Shown piece by piece: positions 35,936 through 44,956 of a stretch of 64,000 nt of DNA. Below the pieces are notes generated by a model. It was not told the DNA's origin. It ran no database searches and worked only from the letters and a program-made list of their open reading frames with translations. The first letter of the stretch is position 1; each line of letters starts with the position of its first letter. The translations under genes and the position numbers were made by a program. The DNA is from Montanilutibacter psychrotolerans. GTDB lineage: Bacteria; Pseudomonadota; Gammaproteobacteria; Xanthomonadales; Xanthomonadaceae. The stretch covers positions 1 to 64,000 of the forward strand of contig NZ_RIBS01000006.1 in NCBI RefSeq assembly GCF_003719825.1, written 5' to 3'.

Positions 35936-36721
35936 TCAGACGCTGCGCGCCAACCGCGCCCGCGCCAGCGCCAGCGCGAAGAATCCGATCGTCACCGCAC
36001 CCAGCACCAGCAGGTGAATCGCCAGGCTGCCGCCGCCGTCGCGATCGACCACCTTCAGCGCCACCTGGCCAAGGTGGTAGGCCGGCCACGCCACCGCGAG
36101 CTTGGCCAGCACCGGTGGCAGGACCGACAACGGCAGCCACAGACCCGAGAGAAACGCCATCGGCAGATACAGGATGTTGACCACGGCCGGCGCTGCCGAT
36201 CCGCTGACCCGGCTGCCGATGTACAGGCCAATGGCGCAGAACGGCAGCACGCCCAGCACGTTGATCACCAGCAACAACGCCCACTGCGCGGGTCGCAACC
36301 AGACGCCGGCAAGCGTCCCCGCCAGCAGTGCGAGCGTCAGCGAGATGATGGTCGCGAACGCCATCGCCATCAGCATCTTCGCCATCAGGTAAGCGCCCGG
36401 TGGCATCGGCAACGCGCGCTTGAGGGTCAGCAGGCCGCGTTCGCGTTCACTGGCGACGGTCACACCGAAGCCGAACAACGCCGCGCCCATCACGCCGAAG
36501 ACGCCATAGGTGGCCAGCAGGTAGCGCCCCGTGTCGCTGCCGCCACGCGAACCGGCCAGCACCACGGCAAACAGCACGTAGAACAGCGGCGGAAACAACA
36601 GCGTCGGCAGCACGAACGACGGCGTGCGCAACAGCCGCAGCAGTTCAAGTCGGGCTTCCAGCACATAACAGCGCAGCGGCGAGAACGACGCGGCGCGGGC
36701 GACGACGGCAACGGTGTTCAT
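35936..36721 (-). CDS. ABC-2 type transporter permease
   Basis: The 261-residue protein has six predicted membrane helices. The N-terminal RLLRTPSFVLPTLLFPPLFY and the conserved region TVASERERGLLTLKRALPMP mark the ABC-2 permease family (ATP-driven exporters of drugs, lipids or linearmycin-type polyketides). The ATG at 36721 overlaps the TGA of the ATPase gene (ATGA). It is co-transcribed with the DesK/DesR-like pair downstream, which probably controls it. Confidence 0.9.
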   Translation of the reverse strand: MNTVAVVARAASFSPLRCYVLEARLELLRLLRTPSFVLPTLLFPPLFYVLFAVVLAGSRGGSDTGRYLLATYGVFGVMGAALFGFGVTVASERERGLLTLKRALPMPPGAYLMAKMLMAMAFATIISLTLALLAGTLAGVWLRPAQWALLLVINVLGVLPFCAIGLYIGSRVSGSAAPAVVNILYLPMAFLSGLWLPLSVLPPVLAKLAVAWPAYHLGQVALKVVDRDGGGSLAIHLLVLGAVTIGFFALALARARLARSV

Positions 36722-37656
36722 CACGCAGCCTCGGGTTGAAGGAGATCGACGGACGCCGCGGCGCGGGCGTCCTGGGTGAGTTCGATGAAGGCCTCGGCAA
36801 GCCCGGCGCGCTGGATCTCCAGGTCGTGCAGGCCGGCGTCCATTGCCAGCAGGCGACGCACCACGGGCTCGGCGCCTTCGACCACGATCTCGAGGCGGTT
36901 CCCATCGCGGCTGACCGCGCGCACGTGCGGCCAGCCGGCCACGATCTGCGCATCGAGGCTGGACACGCACCGGATGCGTCGTTGCGACACCTGGGCCCGG
37001 ACATCGCCGATGCTGCCATCGACCACCACGCGACCGCGATCGAGCACCACCACGCGGTCGGCCAGCCTCTCGGCCTCTTCCAGGTAGTGCGTGGTCAGCA
37101 GCACCGAGCAACCTTGTCCCACCAACTCGCGGATGGCACGCCAGAGCCCTTGGCGCGCCTCGATGTCCAAGCCGGTGGTGGGCTCGTCCAGGAACAGCAG
37201 CTGCGGACGCCCGCATACGGCCAGCGCGAACTGCACCCGCCGCTGCTGGCCGCCGGACAGCGCGCCGTATCGGCGCCCGAGTAGGCCGTCGAGCCCGGCC
37301 AGCGCAACGCAATCGGCAACGCTGCGCGGATCGGGGTAGTAGCTGCGCGTGAGTGCCAGCAACTCGGCAACCGTGTTGTTGTCGGGAATGCCAGCCGATT
37401 GCAGCATCACGCCGATGCGACGGCGCGCGTCGAGCGACCGCGGTGACTGCCCGAACAACCTGGCGCTGCCGCTGTCGGCCGACAACAGGCCCAGCAGCAG
37501 GCCGATCGCGGTAGTCTTCCCGGCGCCGTTGGCGCCCAGCAGCGCGAGCACCTCGCCGGCACGCAGGTCCAGGTCGATGCCGTCGAGCGCCAACACCGCG
37601 CCGTAACGCTTGCGAGCCTGCGACAGTTGCGCCAGCAGCGCCTCGTTGCCGTTCAT
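36721..37656 (-). CDS. ABC transporter ATP-binding protein (drug/antibiotic exporter type)
   Basis: The 311-residue protein has Walker A LLGANGAGKTTAIGLLLGLL (about 36-55), the Q-loop in MLQSAGIPDNN, signature LSGGQQRRVQFALAV, Walker B LLFLDEPTTGLD and H-loop LLTTHYLEEAERLADR. A C-terminal ~80-residue extension (IRCVSSLDAQIVAGWPHVRA) is typical of CcmA/LnrL-like export ATPases. Start 37656 has AAGGAGC six bases upstream. It is the first gene of the minus-strand export and sensing operon. Confidence 0.93.
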   Translation of the reverse strand: MNGNEALLAQLSQARKRYGAVLALDGIDLDLRAGEVLALLGANGAGKTTAIGLLLGLLSADSGSARLFGQSPRSLDARRRIGVMLQSAGIPDNNTVAELLALTRSYYPDPRSVADCVALAGLDGLLGRRYGALSGGQQRRVQFALAVCGRPQLLFLDEPTTGLDIEARQGLWRAIRELVGQGCSVLLTTHYLEEAERLADRVVVLDRGRVVVDGSIGDVRAQVSQRRIRCVSSLDAQIVAGWPHVRAVSRDGNRLEIVVEGAEPVVRRLLAMDAGLHDLEIQRAGLAEAFIELTQDARAAASVDLLQPEAA

Positions 37657-37974
37657 CGGGATGCTCCTTCAGAACCATGGAAAGGTGAAGGCCATGGTCT
37701 GCCGTCGGCGTGTGTCGCAGCAGATGAGATCGTCAGGGATTACATATGACAAACATCAGGTGACCGCTGCCATCGGGATCGCATAGGCTTGGCAGCGCCA
37801 ATCGACGCTGGATGCCGGGCACTGGGTGAGCATCCGCCCGTAGCCGCCCCGTCATTGCAGGTTCGCTCCCGATAAGCCGGCTGCCGGTAGCAGCCCCAGG
37901 AAAGTGACTTCTGGCCCCTATTTTGGGCCGGACGCATGGTCACACTTCTCCCACTTCCGCTGTCCAGGTCCACG
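37657..37974. promoter_or_regulatory. Divergent promoter region of the two export operons
   Basis: This 318-base region separates the ATPase gene (minus) and the adaptor gene (plus). Both operons must start here. A motif AAAGTGACTTCTGGCCCCTA (37901-37920), related to the CACTCTGACCCC family, lies just upstream of the adaptor gene. I cannot assign -35/-10 boxes or operator sites with confidence. Confidence 0.45.
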
Positions 37975-39231
37975 ATGAACCAGTCCGCGCACCACTCCGC
38001 CGATCTGTTGAAGGAACTCCGCATCGACCGAAGCGCCCCGCCGCCGCCCGCATCGGGACGCGGGCTGTGGATCGGCCTGGGTGTGACGGCCACCGTGTTG
38101 GTGCTGGGCATCGCCGGCTGGGCACTGTTCGGCCGCGACAAGGCGCTGGAGGTCAAGACCGCGCCGGTCGTCGCCACCGGCAGCGGCGGCGGCAGCGCTT
38201 CCGTGCTCGACGCCACCGGGTATGTGGTCGCGCGACGCATGGCCACCGTCTCGGCCAAGATCACCGGCAAGGTTCGCGAGGTGCTGATCGAGGAAGGCCA
38301 GCAGGTCGCCGCCGGTCAGATCATGGCCACGCTCGACCCGATCGACGCCGATGCGCAGCGCACGCTCGCGGCATCGCAGCTGTCCGCCGCGCGCAGCCAG
38401 ATCGGCAGCGTGCAGGCGCAGTTGCACGAGGCCGAGGCGAACGCCACGCGGCTGTCCGGGCTGGTGCGCCAGCAGTTGGTGTCGAAGGCTCAGTACGACC
38501 AGGCCATCGCCCAGCGCGATGCCCTGCGCGCGCAGCTTGCCACCACGCAGCGCAACGCCGAGGTCGCCGGTGGCCAGCTGCGCATCGCCGAACACGGCGT
38601 GGACAACACGGTGGTGCGTGCGCCGTTCGCCGGCGTGGTGATCGCCAAGGCGGCCCAGCCGGGCGAGATCGTGTCGCCGTTGTCGGCCGGTGGCGGTTTC
38701 ACCCGCACCGGTATCGGCACGATCGTGGACATGGAATCGCTCGAGGTGGAAGTCGACGTCGCCGAGGCCTACATCGGCCGCGTGCAGCCGAAGATGCCGG
38801 TCGAGGCGGTACTCAACGCCTATCCCGACTGGCGCATTCCGGCCGAGGTGATCGCCATCATTCCCACCGCCGACCGCGGCAAGGCCACGGTCAAGGTGCG
38901 CATCGCGCTCATGCAGCGCGACAACCGCATCGTGCCGGACATGGGCGTGCGGGTGTCCTTCCTCGAACAGCACAAGCCCGGCGCCGCCGCGCAGCAAGCC
39001 GCCAAACCGGTGGTGCTGGTGCCGGCCGCGGCACTGCTCAAGGACGGCGAGCAGGACATCGTGTTCGTGCTCGACGACGAACGCGCGCAACGCCGTGCGG
39101 TGCGCGTCGGCAGCAACGTCGGCGACAACCGCCAGGTCCTGGCCGGCGTGGTCGCCGGCGACGACGTGATCCTCGATCCACCCGCCGAACTCAAGGACGG
39201 CGAACGCGTCCGGGTCGCAGCAGACAAGTAG
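37975..39231 (+). CDS. HlyD/RND-type periplasmic adaptor subunit
   Basis: The 418-residue protein has an N-terminal cytosolic tail, one membrane helix at about 29-48 (GLWIGLGVTATVLVLGIAGW) and then the membrane-fusion-protein fold. The fold shows a barrel-sandwich half with GYVVARRMATVSAKITGKVR and EEGQQVAAGQIMATLD, a helical hairpin (LSAARSQIGSVQAQLHEAEA) and the second lipoyl half with VRAPFAGVVIAKAAQPGEIV. It bridges an inner-membrane transporter to an outer-membrane channel; no TolC-like gene is in the window. The start at 37975 is chosen for hydropathy; ATG 37936 is in frame. Confidence 0.9.
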   Translation: MNQSAHHSADLLKELRIDRSAPPPPASGRGLWIGLGVTATVLVLGIAGWALFGRDKALEVKTAPVVATGSGGGSASVLDATGYVVARRMATVSAKITGKVREVLIEEGQQVAAGQIMATLDPIDADAQRTLAASQLSAARSQIGSVQAQLHEAEANATRLSGLVRQQLVSKAQYDQAIAQRDALRAQLATTQRNAEVAGGQLRIAEHGVDNTVVRAPFAGVVIAKAAQPGEIVSPLSAGGGFTRTGIGTIVDMESLEVEVDVAEAYIGRVQPKMPVEAVLNAYPDWRIPAEVIAIIPTADRGKATVKVRIALMQRDNRIVPDMGVRVSFLEQHKPGAAAQQAAKPVVLVPAAALLKDGEQDIVFVLDDERAQRRAVRVGSNVGDNRQVLAGVVAGDDVILDPPAELKDGERVRVAADK

Positions 39232-39232
39232 C

Positions 39233-39275
39233 TAGGGCCTGTTAGCCCGAATTCCATTCGGGCTAACAGGCCCTA
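39233..39275. repeat. Perfect 20-bp inverted repeat with 3-base loop
   Basis: TAGGGCCTGTTAGCCCGAAT (39233-39252), TCC, and its exact inverse (39256-39275). It begins two bases after the TAG of the adaptor gene and ends 81 bases before the ATPase start. It could be an attenuator or RNA-stability element inside the operon, or the remnant of an insertion element or palindromic mini-transposon. Confidence 0.9.
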
Positions 39276-39356
39276 CATGGCACCGTGCCATCGACGAATC
39301 CACCGATCACCACTCCAGCAGCATCCAACCATCACCCGACGCCCACGAGGCCCGCG

Positions 39357-40109
<753 letters not shown>

Positions 40110-40167
40110 GGCGCGCGCCCGCGCGCGCCACTGCAACGTCCGCCATCGGCCACAGGAAACCAACGCC

Positions 40168-41325
40168 ATGACCAAGACCGGATTCGTCATCGCCAACCTG
40201 TTCCGCAAGAAGACCCGCACCACGCTGACGTTGATGTCGGTGATTGCGGCCTTCGTGCTGTTCGGGTTGTTGCAGGCGATCAACCTGATGTTCAACGCCG
40301 GCGCCGACTTCATCGGCGCCACCCGCCTCATGACCCAGGCGCGCGTGTCGTTCACCCAGCCACTGCCGATGAGCATGCTGCCGCGCATCGAGGCGGTGCC
40401 GGGCGTGAAGCGCGTCGCCTACATGCAGTGGTTCGGCGGCGTCTGGCAGGAGAACACGCCGCTGTTCGTGTTCGCTGTCGACCCGGTGCGCCAGCACGAC
40501 GTCTACCCCGAGTGGGTGATGCCCGAGGCGCAGTGGAAGGCGTTTGCCACCACGCGCACCGGCATGGTTGCCGGGCGCGTGCTCGCCGACAAGTACGGCT
40601 GGAAGGTCGGCCAGAAGATCCCGATCGCGTCCAACATCTTCCCGCAGAAGGACGGCAGCAAGAACTGGGCGTTCGACCTGGTCGGCATCTACGACGGCAA
40701 GGACGAGGACTGGCAGAAGCAGACCAACAGCGTCTTCATCAACTTCGACTACTTCGACGAAGCCAACCAGTTCGTGCACGGCCGCACCAATTTCTTCGTG
40801 CTGCAGTTGGCTGACAGCAACGCCGCGCAATCGGTGTCGCGCACGGTCGACGCGATGTTCGAGAACTCGCCCGACGAGACCAAGACCCAGACCGAGAAGG
40901 ACTTCAACCTCAGCTTCGCCAAGCAGCTGGGCGACATCGGCCTGATGGTTCGCTGGATCCTGTTCGCGGTGTTCTTCACGCTGCTGATGGTGGTCGGCAA
41001 CACCATGACCCAGGCGGTGCGCGAGCGCATTCCGGAGTTGGCGGTGCTCAAGACGCTGGGCTTCTCCGACGGCAGCGTGCTCGGCTTCGTGCTCGCCGAG
41101 GCGGTGGCGATGTGCCTGATCGGCGGCCTGCTGGGGCTCAGCATCGCGACCGGCCTGGGCTGGCTGGTCCAGTCCGCCGCGGGCGATCAGTTCCCACTCA
41201 GCGTCGATGGGCGCGTCTGGGGAGCGGGACTGCTGGTCATTGCACTGATGAGCCTGGCCGTCGGCCTGCTGCCGGCGCTGCGCGCACGCCGCCTGAAGAT
41301 CGTCGACGCCCTTGCCGGGCGCTGA
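40168..41325 (+). CDS. FtsX-type ABC permease (first of two)
   Basis: The 385-residue protein has TM1 near 20-40 (TLTLMSVIAAFVLFGLLQAI), a long periplasmic MacB_PCD domain and three C-terminal TM helices (LMVRWILFAVFFTLLMVVGN, VLGFVLAEAVAMCLIGGLLG). The FtsX core motif is AVRERIPELAVLKTLGFSDG. It ends with ALRARRLKIVDALAG, the family's C-terminal signature. It is the inner-membrane partner of the ATPase at 39357 and pairs with the second permease 109 bases downstream. Confidence 0.9.
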   Translation: MTKTGFVIANLFRKKTRTTLTLMSVIAAFVLFGLLQAINLMFNAGADFIGATRLMTQARVSFTQPLPMSMLPRIEAVPGVKRVAYMQWFGGVWQENTPLFVFAVDPVRQHDVYPEWVMPEAQWKAFATTRTGMVAGRVLADKYGWKVGQKIPIASNIFPQKDGSKNWAFDLVGIYDGKDEDWQKQTNSVFINFDYFDEANQFVHGRTNFFVLQLADSNAAQSVSRTVDAMFENSPDETKTQTEKDFNLSFAKQLGDIGLMVRWILFAVFFTLLMVVGNTMTQAVRERIPELAVLKTLGFSDGSVLGFVLAEAVAMCLIGGLLGLSIATGLGWLVQSAAGDQFPLSVDGRVWGAGLLVIALMSLAVGLLPALRARRLKIVDALAGR

Positions 41326-41331
41326 CGTCGT

Positions 41332-41368
41332 GCCGGCACGCCTGCCCGCAACGGGCACGCGTGCCGGC
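41332..41368. repeat. Intercistronic hairpin between the two permease genes
   Basis: GCCGGCACGCCTGCCCG and CGGGCACGCGTGCCGGC pair over 16 of 17 positions with a CAA loop. It starts six bases after the stop of the first permease. It is not followed by a T-run, so processing or mRNA stabilisation is more likely than termination. Confidence 0.75.
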
Positions 41369-41433
41369 GAACACCGCAGCCCGGTCGCGACCGGGCGCGC
41401 ACCCCCCTACTTGAAGCCTGAAGAGACGCCGAC

Positions 41434-42609
41434 ATGCTGAGTCAAATCGCCGCGATCACCGGCATCAACCTCAAGAGCATCCCGGAACGCTGGGGCCAGT
41501 CGCTGGTGATCGTGATCGGCCTGGCCGGCGTGGTCGCGGTGTTCACCGCGCTGCTGGCCATGGCCGCCGGCTTCGATGCCACGCTCAAGGCCACCGGCCA
41601 CGCCGACACCGCGGTGGTGTTGCGCGGTGGTTCCAGCACCGAGCTCAACTCCGGCCTCGAACGCGACGCCGCAACCCTGATCCGCCAGGCACCCGGCATC
41701 CGAGACGGCGCCGACGGCAGGCCGATGGCGTCGGGCGAGATCATGGTGATCACCGAGCTGATGCGGCACGGCGACACGCACGGCGCCAACATCACGCTGC
41801 GCGGCGTCGAGCCAGTCGCCTTCGCGTTGCGCCCGCAGATGAAGATCGTCGAGGGCCGCCGGTTCCAGCCGGGGCTGCGCGAGCTGGTCGTGGGCCGCGG
41901 TGTCACGCGGCAGTTCCAGGGCGTCGCCATCGGCCAGACCCTGCGCATGCGCGGTTCGGAGTGGAAGGTCGTGGGCGTGTTCGAGTCCGGCGACGCCTAC
42001 GAGAGCGAGCTGTGGGCCGATTCGGAAGTGGCGCAATCGACGTTCGGCCGACAGGGCTACAGCTCCGTGCTCGCCGCGGTGGATGGCCCGGCTGGCATGA
42101 AGCTACTCAAGGACCACCTGGGAGCCGACCCGCGCTTGACCGTGGACGTGCAGAGCGAGCTCGACTACTACAGCGGCCAGACCAAGCAGTTCCGCGCCAC
42201 CATCGGCGTGCTGGCCGGCGTGGTCACCCTGATCATGGCGCTGGGTGCGATCTTCGCGGCGCTCAACACGATGTACGCCGCGGTCGCCGCCCGGGCTCGC
42301 GAGATTGCCACCTTGCGCGCAATCGGCTTCGGCGGCCTGCCGGTGCTGGCCTCGGTGATGGTCGAGTCGATGGTGCTGGCCGTGGTGGGTGGCGCGCTCG
42401 GCGCCCTGATCGCGTACCTGTTGTTCAACAACCTGTCGGTGTCGACCCTGGGACAGAACTTCACCCAGGTGGTGTTCGCGTTCAAGGTCACCCCGCCGCT
42501 GGTGGTGGGCGGGTTGGTGATCGCACTGGCGATCGGACTGCTCGGCGGTCTCCTGCCGGCCTGGCGCGCGGCACGCATGCCGATCACCACCGCACTGCGC
42601 GCGGAGTAA
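41434..42609 (+). CDS. FtsX-type ABC permease (second of two)
   Basis: The 391-residue protein has TM1 at about 22-45 (LVIVIGLAGVVAVFTALLAM), a periplasmic domain with LRGGSSTELNSG and three C-terminal TM helices. The core motif is AARAREIATLRAIGFGGLPV and it ends LPAWRAARMPITTALRAE. It forms a heterodimer with the first permease by inference. Such MFP-ATPase-two-permease units export peptides, lipids or toxins in a MacB-like manner and need an outer-membrane partner encoded elsewhere. Confidence 0.9.
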   Translation: MLSQIAAITGINLKSIPERWGQSLVIVIGLAGVVAVFTALLAMAAGFDATLKATGHADTAVVLRGGSSTELNSGLERDAATLIRQAPGIRDGADGRPMASGEIMVITELMRHGDTHGANITLRGVEPVAFALRPQMKIVEGRRFQPGLRELVVGRGVTRQFQGVAIGQTLRMRGSEWKVVGVFESGDAYESELWADSEVAQSTFGRQGYSSVLAAVDGPAGMKLLKDHLGADPRLTVDVQSELDYYSGQTKQFRATIGVLAGVVTLIMALGAIFAALNTMYAAVAARAREIATLRAIGFGGLPVLASVMVESMVLAVVGGALGALIAYLLFNNLSVSTLGQNFTQVVFAFKVTPPLVVGGLVIALAIGLLGGLLPAWRAARMPITTALRAE

Positions 42610-42665
42610 TGGCCGGGCGAGTTGCCGGTGGTACCGGCGGCACGGCCGCCGCATCGTCCTGAGCA

Positions 42666-42700
42666 AACCACAACGCCGCCTTCCGGGCGGCGTTGTGGTT
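42666..42700. terminator. Perfect 15-bp hairpin after the export operon
   Basis: AACCACAACGCCGCC and GGCGGCGTTGTGGTT pair perfectly with a TTCCG loop, 56 bases after the last permease. It lies between convergent genes and is symmetric, so it probably terminates both directions; the T-run is weak. Confidence 0.75.
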
Positions 42701-42798
42701 CCTGCAATCAGTCCCGAAACGCGAAGTGGGCACCTACCGCCCATCCTCCGCGTGTGGTCAGCGAACGCGTGATCTCCACGTTCCGCCGCCGTGGTGGC

Positions 42799-43050
42799 TC
42801 ACGCCATCGGCCGTGCGCAGCCTTCCGGCTTGAGCACACGTTCGGTCGAAGCCGGGTACTTGGCCAGCAACGGCGCCGAACGGGTAGGCCGCACTGCGAA
42901 GTCGCCCCCGCAGTTGGGGCACCGGCCGCCGAGAACCGACTCGGCGCAGGTCGCACAGAACGTGCACTCGAACGAACAGATCCGCGCCTGGCTCGAATCG
43001 GGCGGCAGGTCGGTGTCGCAGCATTCGCAGTTCGGTCGCATTTGCAGCAT
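42799..43050 (-). CDS. DUF1272 Cys-rich zinc-ribbon protein
   Basis: The 83-residue protein begins MLQMRPNCECCDTDLPPDSS and continues ICSFECTFCATCAESVLGGR plus CPNCGGDF. It has ten Cys in C-x-C-C, C-x3-C-x2-C-x2-C and C-x2-C groups before a Cys-poor tail. This is the complete DUF1272 pattern, predicted to bind two zinc ions. Function unknown; cytosolic. It is monocistronic. Confidence 0.92.
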   Translation of the reverse strand: MLQMRPNCECCDTDLPPDSSQARICSFECTFCATCAESVLGGRCPNCGGDFAVRPTRSAPLLAKYPASTERVLKPEGCARPMA

Positions 43051-43192
43051 GGCCGGCTCCGGCTGGGTCGTACGAAAAGGGAGGCCATCGGAGAAGCCGG
43101 GCCGGGTCGGTGGGAGCGCGGGGCGCGATCAATGCGACCCCGCCCCTCGCCTCACGCCACGGCCTCGCGCCCCCGAAGGAGTTGCCGGCCGC

Positions 43193-44128
43193 TCAGGCCG
43201 CCGGTTCGCCCGGATCGGCCGCCACCGGCTTGGCCGCACGCGCCTTGGCCAAGGTGATGATGCCCACGCCAACCAGGATCACCGCCATGGCGCCCAGGTC
43301 GTGCAAGGTGAAGTGCTCACCACCGATCAACGCGCCAAACAGCACCGCGATCGGCGGGTTGACGTAGGCATAGCTGGTCGCCAGCGCGGGACGCACGTGG
43401 TGCAACAGCCAGATGTAGGCGGTGAAGCCGAAGATCGAACCGGCAATGACCAGATACAGCAGCGCGGCAGTGGCCTCGAAGGTCGGCACGGCCGTGATGC
43501 GCTCGCCGAACAGCAGGCCGGTCACCAGCATCCAGACGCTGCCGGCAAGCATCTGCCCGGCGGCGGACATGAAGGGCTCCGGCAGGTCCTGGTCGCGGCT
43601 CCAGATCGAACCCCAGGCCCAGGCCAGCGGCGCGATCACCAGGCACACCAGGCCCAGCGTCGACGACGACAGCTCGCTGCCGGCGTTGAGCCAGAGCACG
43701 CCGAGGAAGCCGACCACCAGTCCGATCCATTCGATTCGCGACGGGTGACGACCACGCAGCATCGCGAACACGCCGGCAAACAGCGGCATCGATGCCACCG
43801 CGATGGCAGCCAGTCCGGAACCGACTTCGGTCTCGGCCAGGTTCACCAGGCCATTGGACAGCAGCACCATCCAGATCGACAGCACTGCCAGCGTGCGCCA
43901 CTGCTTGGCGCTGGGCGGACGCGCGCCGCGCCAGCGCAGCACGGCGAACATCAACGCGCCGGCCAGGCTCATGCGAATCGCACCGAGCAGGAACGGCGGA
44001 TAGCTCTCCAACGCGAACCGGATGGCCAGGTAGGTGGAGCCCCAAAGTACATAGACAGTGGCCAGCGCGAAGGCCACGGCGAGGCCGGTGGGAAGGGCGC
44101 GCGAAACGGTCGGGGAAGCGGTGCTCAT
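43193..44128 (-). CDS. yedA: EamA-family inner-membrane exporter (YedA-like)
   Basis: The 311-residue protein has ten predicted membrane helices in two EamA repeats. The first repeat starts TVYVLWGSTYLAIRFALESY and the second LVIAPLAWAWGSIWSRDQDL. The WGSTYLAIRFAxESxPPF signature is that of the YedA subgroup of drug/metabolite transporters, which export amino acids or metabolites. Start 44128 is chosen because upstream residues are Pro-rich and unlike the family. It is divergent from the AsnC-type gene (170 bases between starts), its probable regulator. Confidence 0.9.
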   Translation of the reverse strand: MSTASPTVSRALPTGLAVAFALATVYVLWGSTYLAIRFALESYPPFLLGAIRMSLAGALMFAVLRWRGARPPSAKQWRTLAVLSIWMVLLSNGLVNLAETEVGSGLAAIAVASMPLFAGVFAMLRGRHPSRIEWIGLVVGFLGVLWLNAGSELSSSTLGLVCLVIAPLAWAWGSIWSRDQDLPEPFMSAAGQMLAGSVWMLVTGLLFGERITAVPTFEATAALLYLVIAGSIFGFTAYIWLLHHVRPALATSYAYVNPPIAVLFGALIGGEHFTLHDLGAMAVILVGVGIITLAKARAAKPVAADPGEPAA

Positions 44129-44297
44129 GTGGGCGGCCGGGAGGGGGAAGCGACGGAGGGGAGGAGGCGGTGCGACGTGCGGAACCGGCACGAGATCGCC
44201 GGATTCGCTGCCGTCCATGGCAGCCGCCTGGATCAAGCGTAGCGGGGCCTGCCGCGCGGCGATTGATTATTCGTGCGCGTAAACGCAAAAATCTTGC

Positions 44298-44798
44298 ATG
44301 CCTCGCACACCCGCCACGCTGGACGATTTCGACCACCGCCTGCTCGCGTTGTTGCAGCGCGATGCCTCCACCACCCTGACCGCGCTGGGCGAGGCCGTGG
44401 GACTGTCCGCCAGCGCCGTGCAGCGTCGGCTGACGCGCTATCGCAAGACCGGACTGCTGCGCCAGGTCGGCGTGCTCGATGCCGCGCAGCTGGCGGGCAC
44501 GACCCTGGCGACGGTGTGGGTGGCGATGGAGCGCGAGTCGGCCGCGCGCCACGCCGCGTTCTATGCGCGCATGCGCGCCGCGCCAGAGGTGCAGCAGTGC
44601 TACGTGCTCGCCGGCGATTGGGACTACCTGGTCATCCTGGCCACCAGCGGCGTCGCCCATTGCCGCGAGGTTGCCGAACGCCTGTTCGTCGACGACGGCG
44701 TCATTCGCCGCTACGAGACGCGGCTGGTGTTCGACGTGGTCAAGCTGGGGCTGGAGTTGCCGACGCGACAGCCACGCATCACCACGCGGCGGCGTTGA
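44298..44798 (+). CDS. Lrp/AsnC-family transcriptional regulator
   Basis: The 166-residue protein has an N-terminal HTH (LDDFDHRLLALLQRDASTTL followed by SASAVQRRLTRYRKTGLL). A C-terminal RAM domain (VWVAMERESAARHAAFYARM, VQQCYVLAGDWDYLVILATS) binds amino-acid effectors. Divergence from a YedA-type exporter is a common arrangement in which the regulator induces the exporter when a substrate builds up. Confidence 0.93.
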   Translation: MPRTPATLDDFDHRLLALLQRDASTTLTALGEAVGLSASAVQRRLTRYRKTGLLRQVGVLDAAQLAGTTLATVWVAMERESAARHAAFYARMRAAPEVQQCYVLAGDWDYLVILATSGVAHCREVAERLFVDDGVIRRYETRLVFDVVKLGLELPTRQPRITTRRR

Positions 44799-44890
44799 GC
44801 GCACACCACGACGACACAGGCGACGGACGCACCCGACGCAGCGCGTCCCGCGATGGCCCATCCGCCCCCGCTGGCGAGCGCGCAACAGAA

Positions 44891-44914
44891 AACGGACGCC
44901 CGAGGGCGTCCGTT
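44891..44914. terminator. Bidirectional terminator hairpin
   Basis: AACGGACGCC-CGAG-GGCGTCCGTT is a perfect 10-bp stem between the convergent AsnC gene and prc. A-rich sequence precedes it on the plus strand (T-rich after it on the minus strand), favouring termination of prc. Confidence 0.8.
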
Positions 44915-44956
44915 GTCGTGTGCAGCCGTGACGCGTGAAGCCGCGCGCAAACGGTG

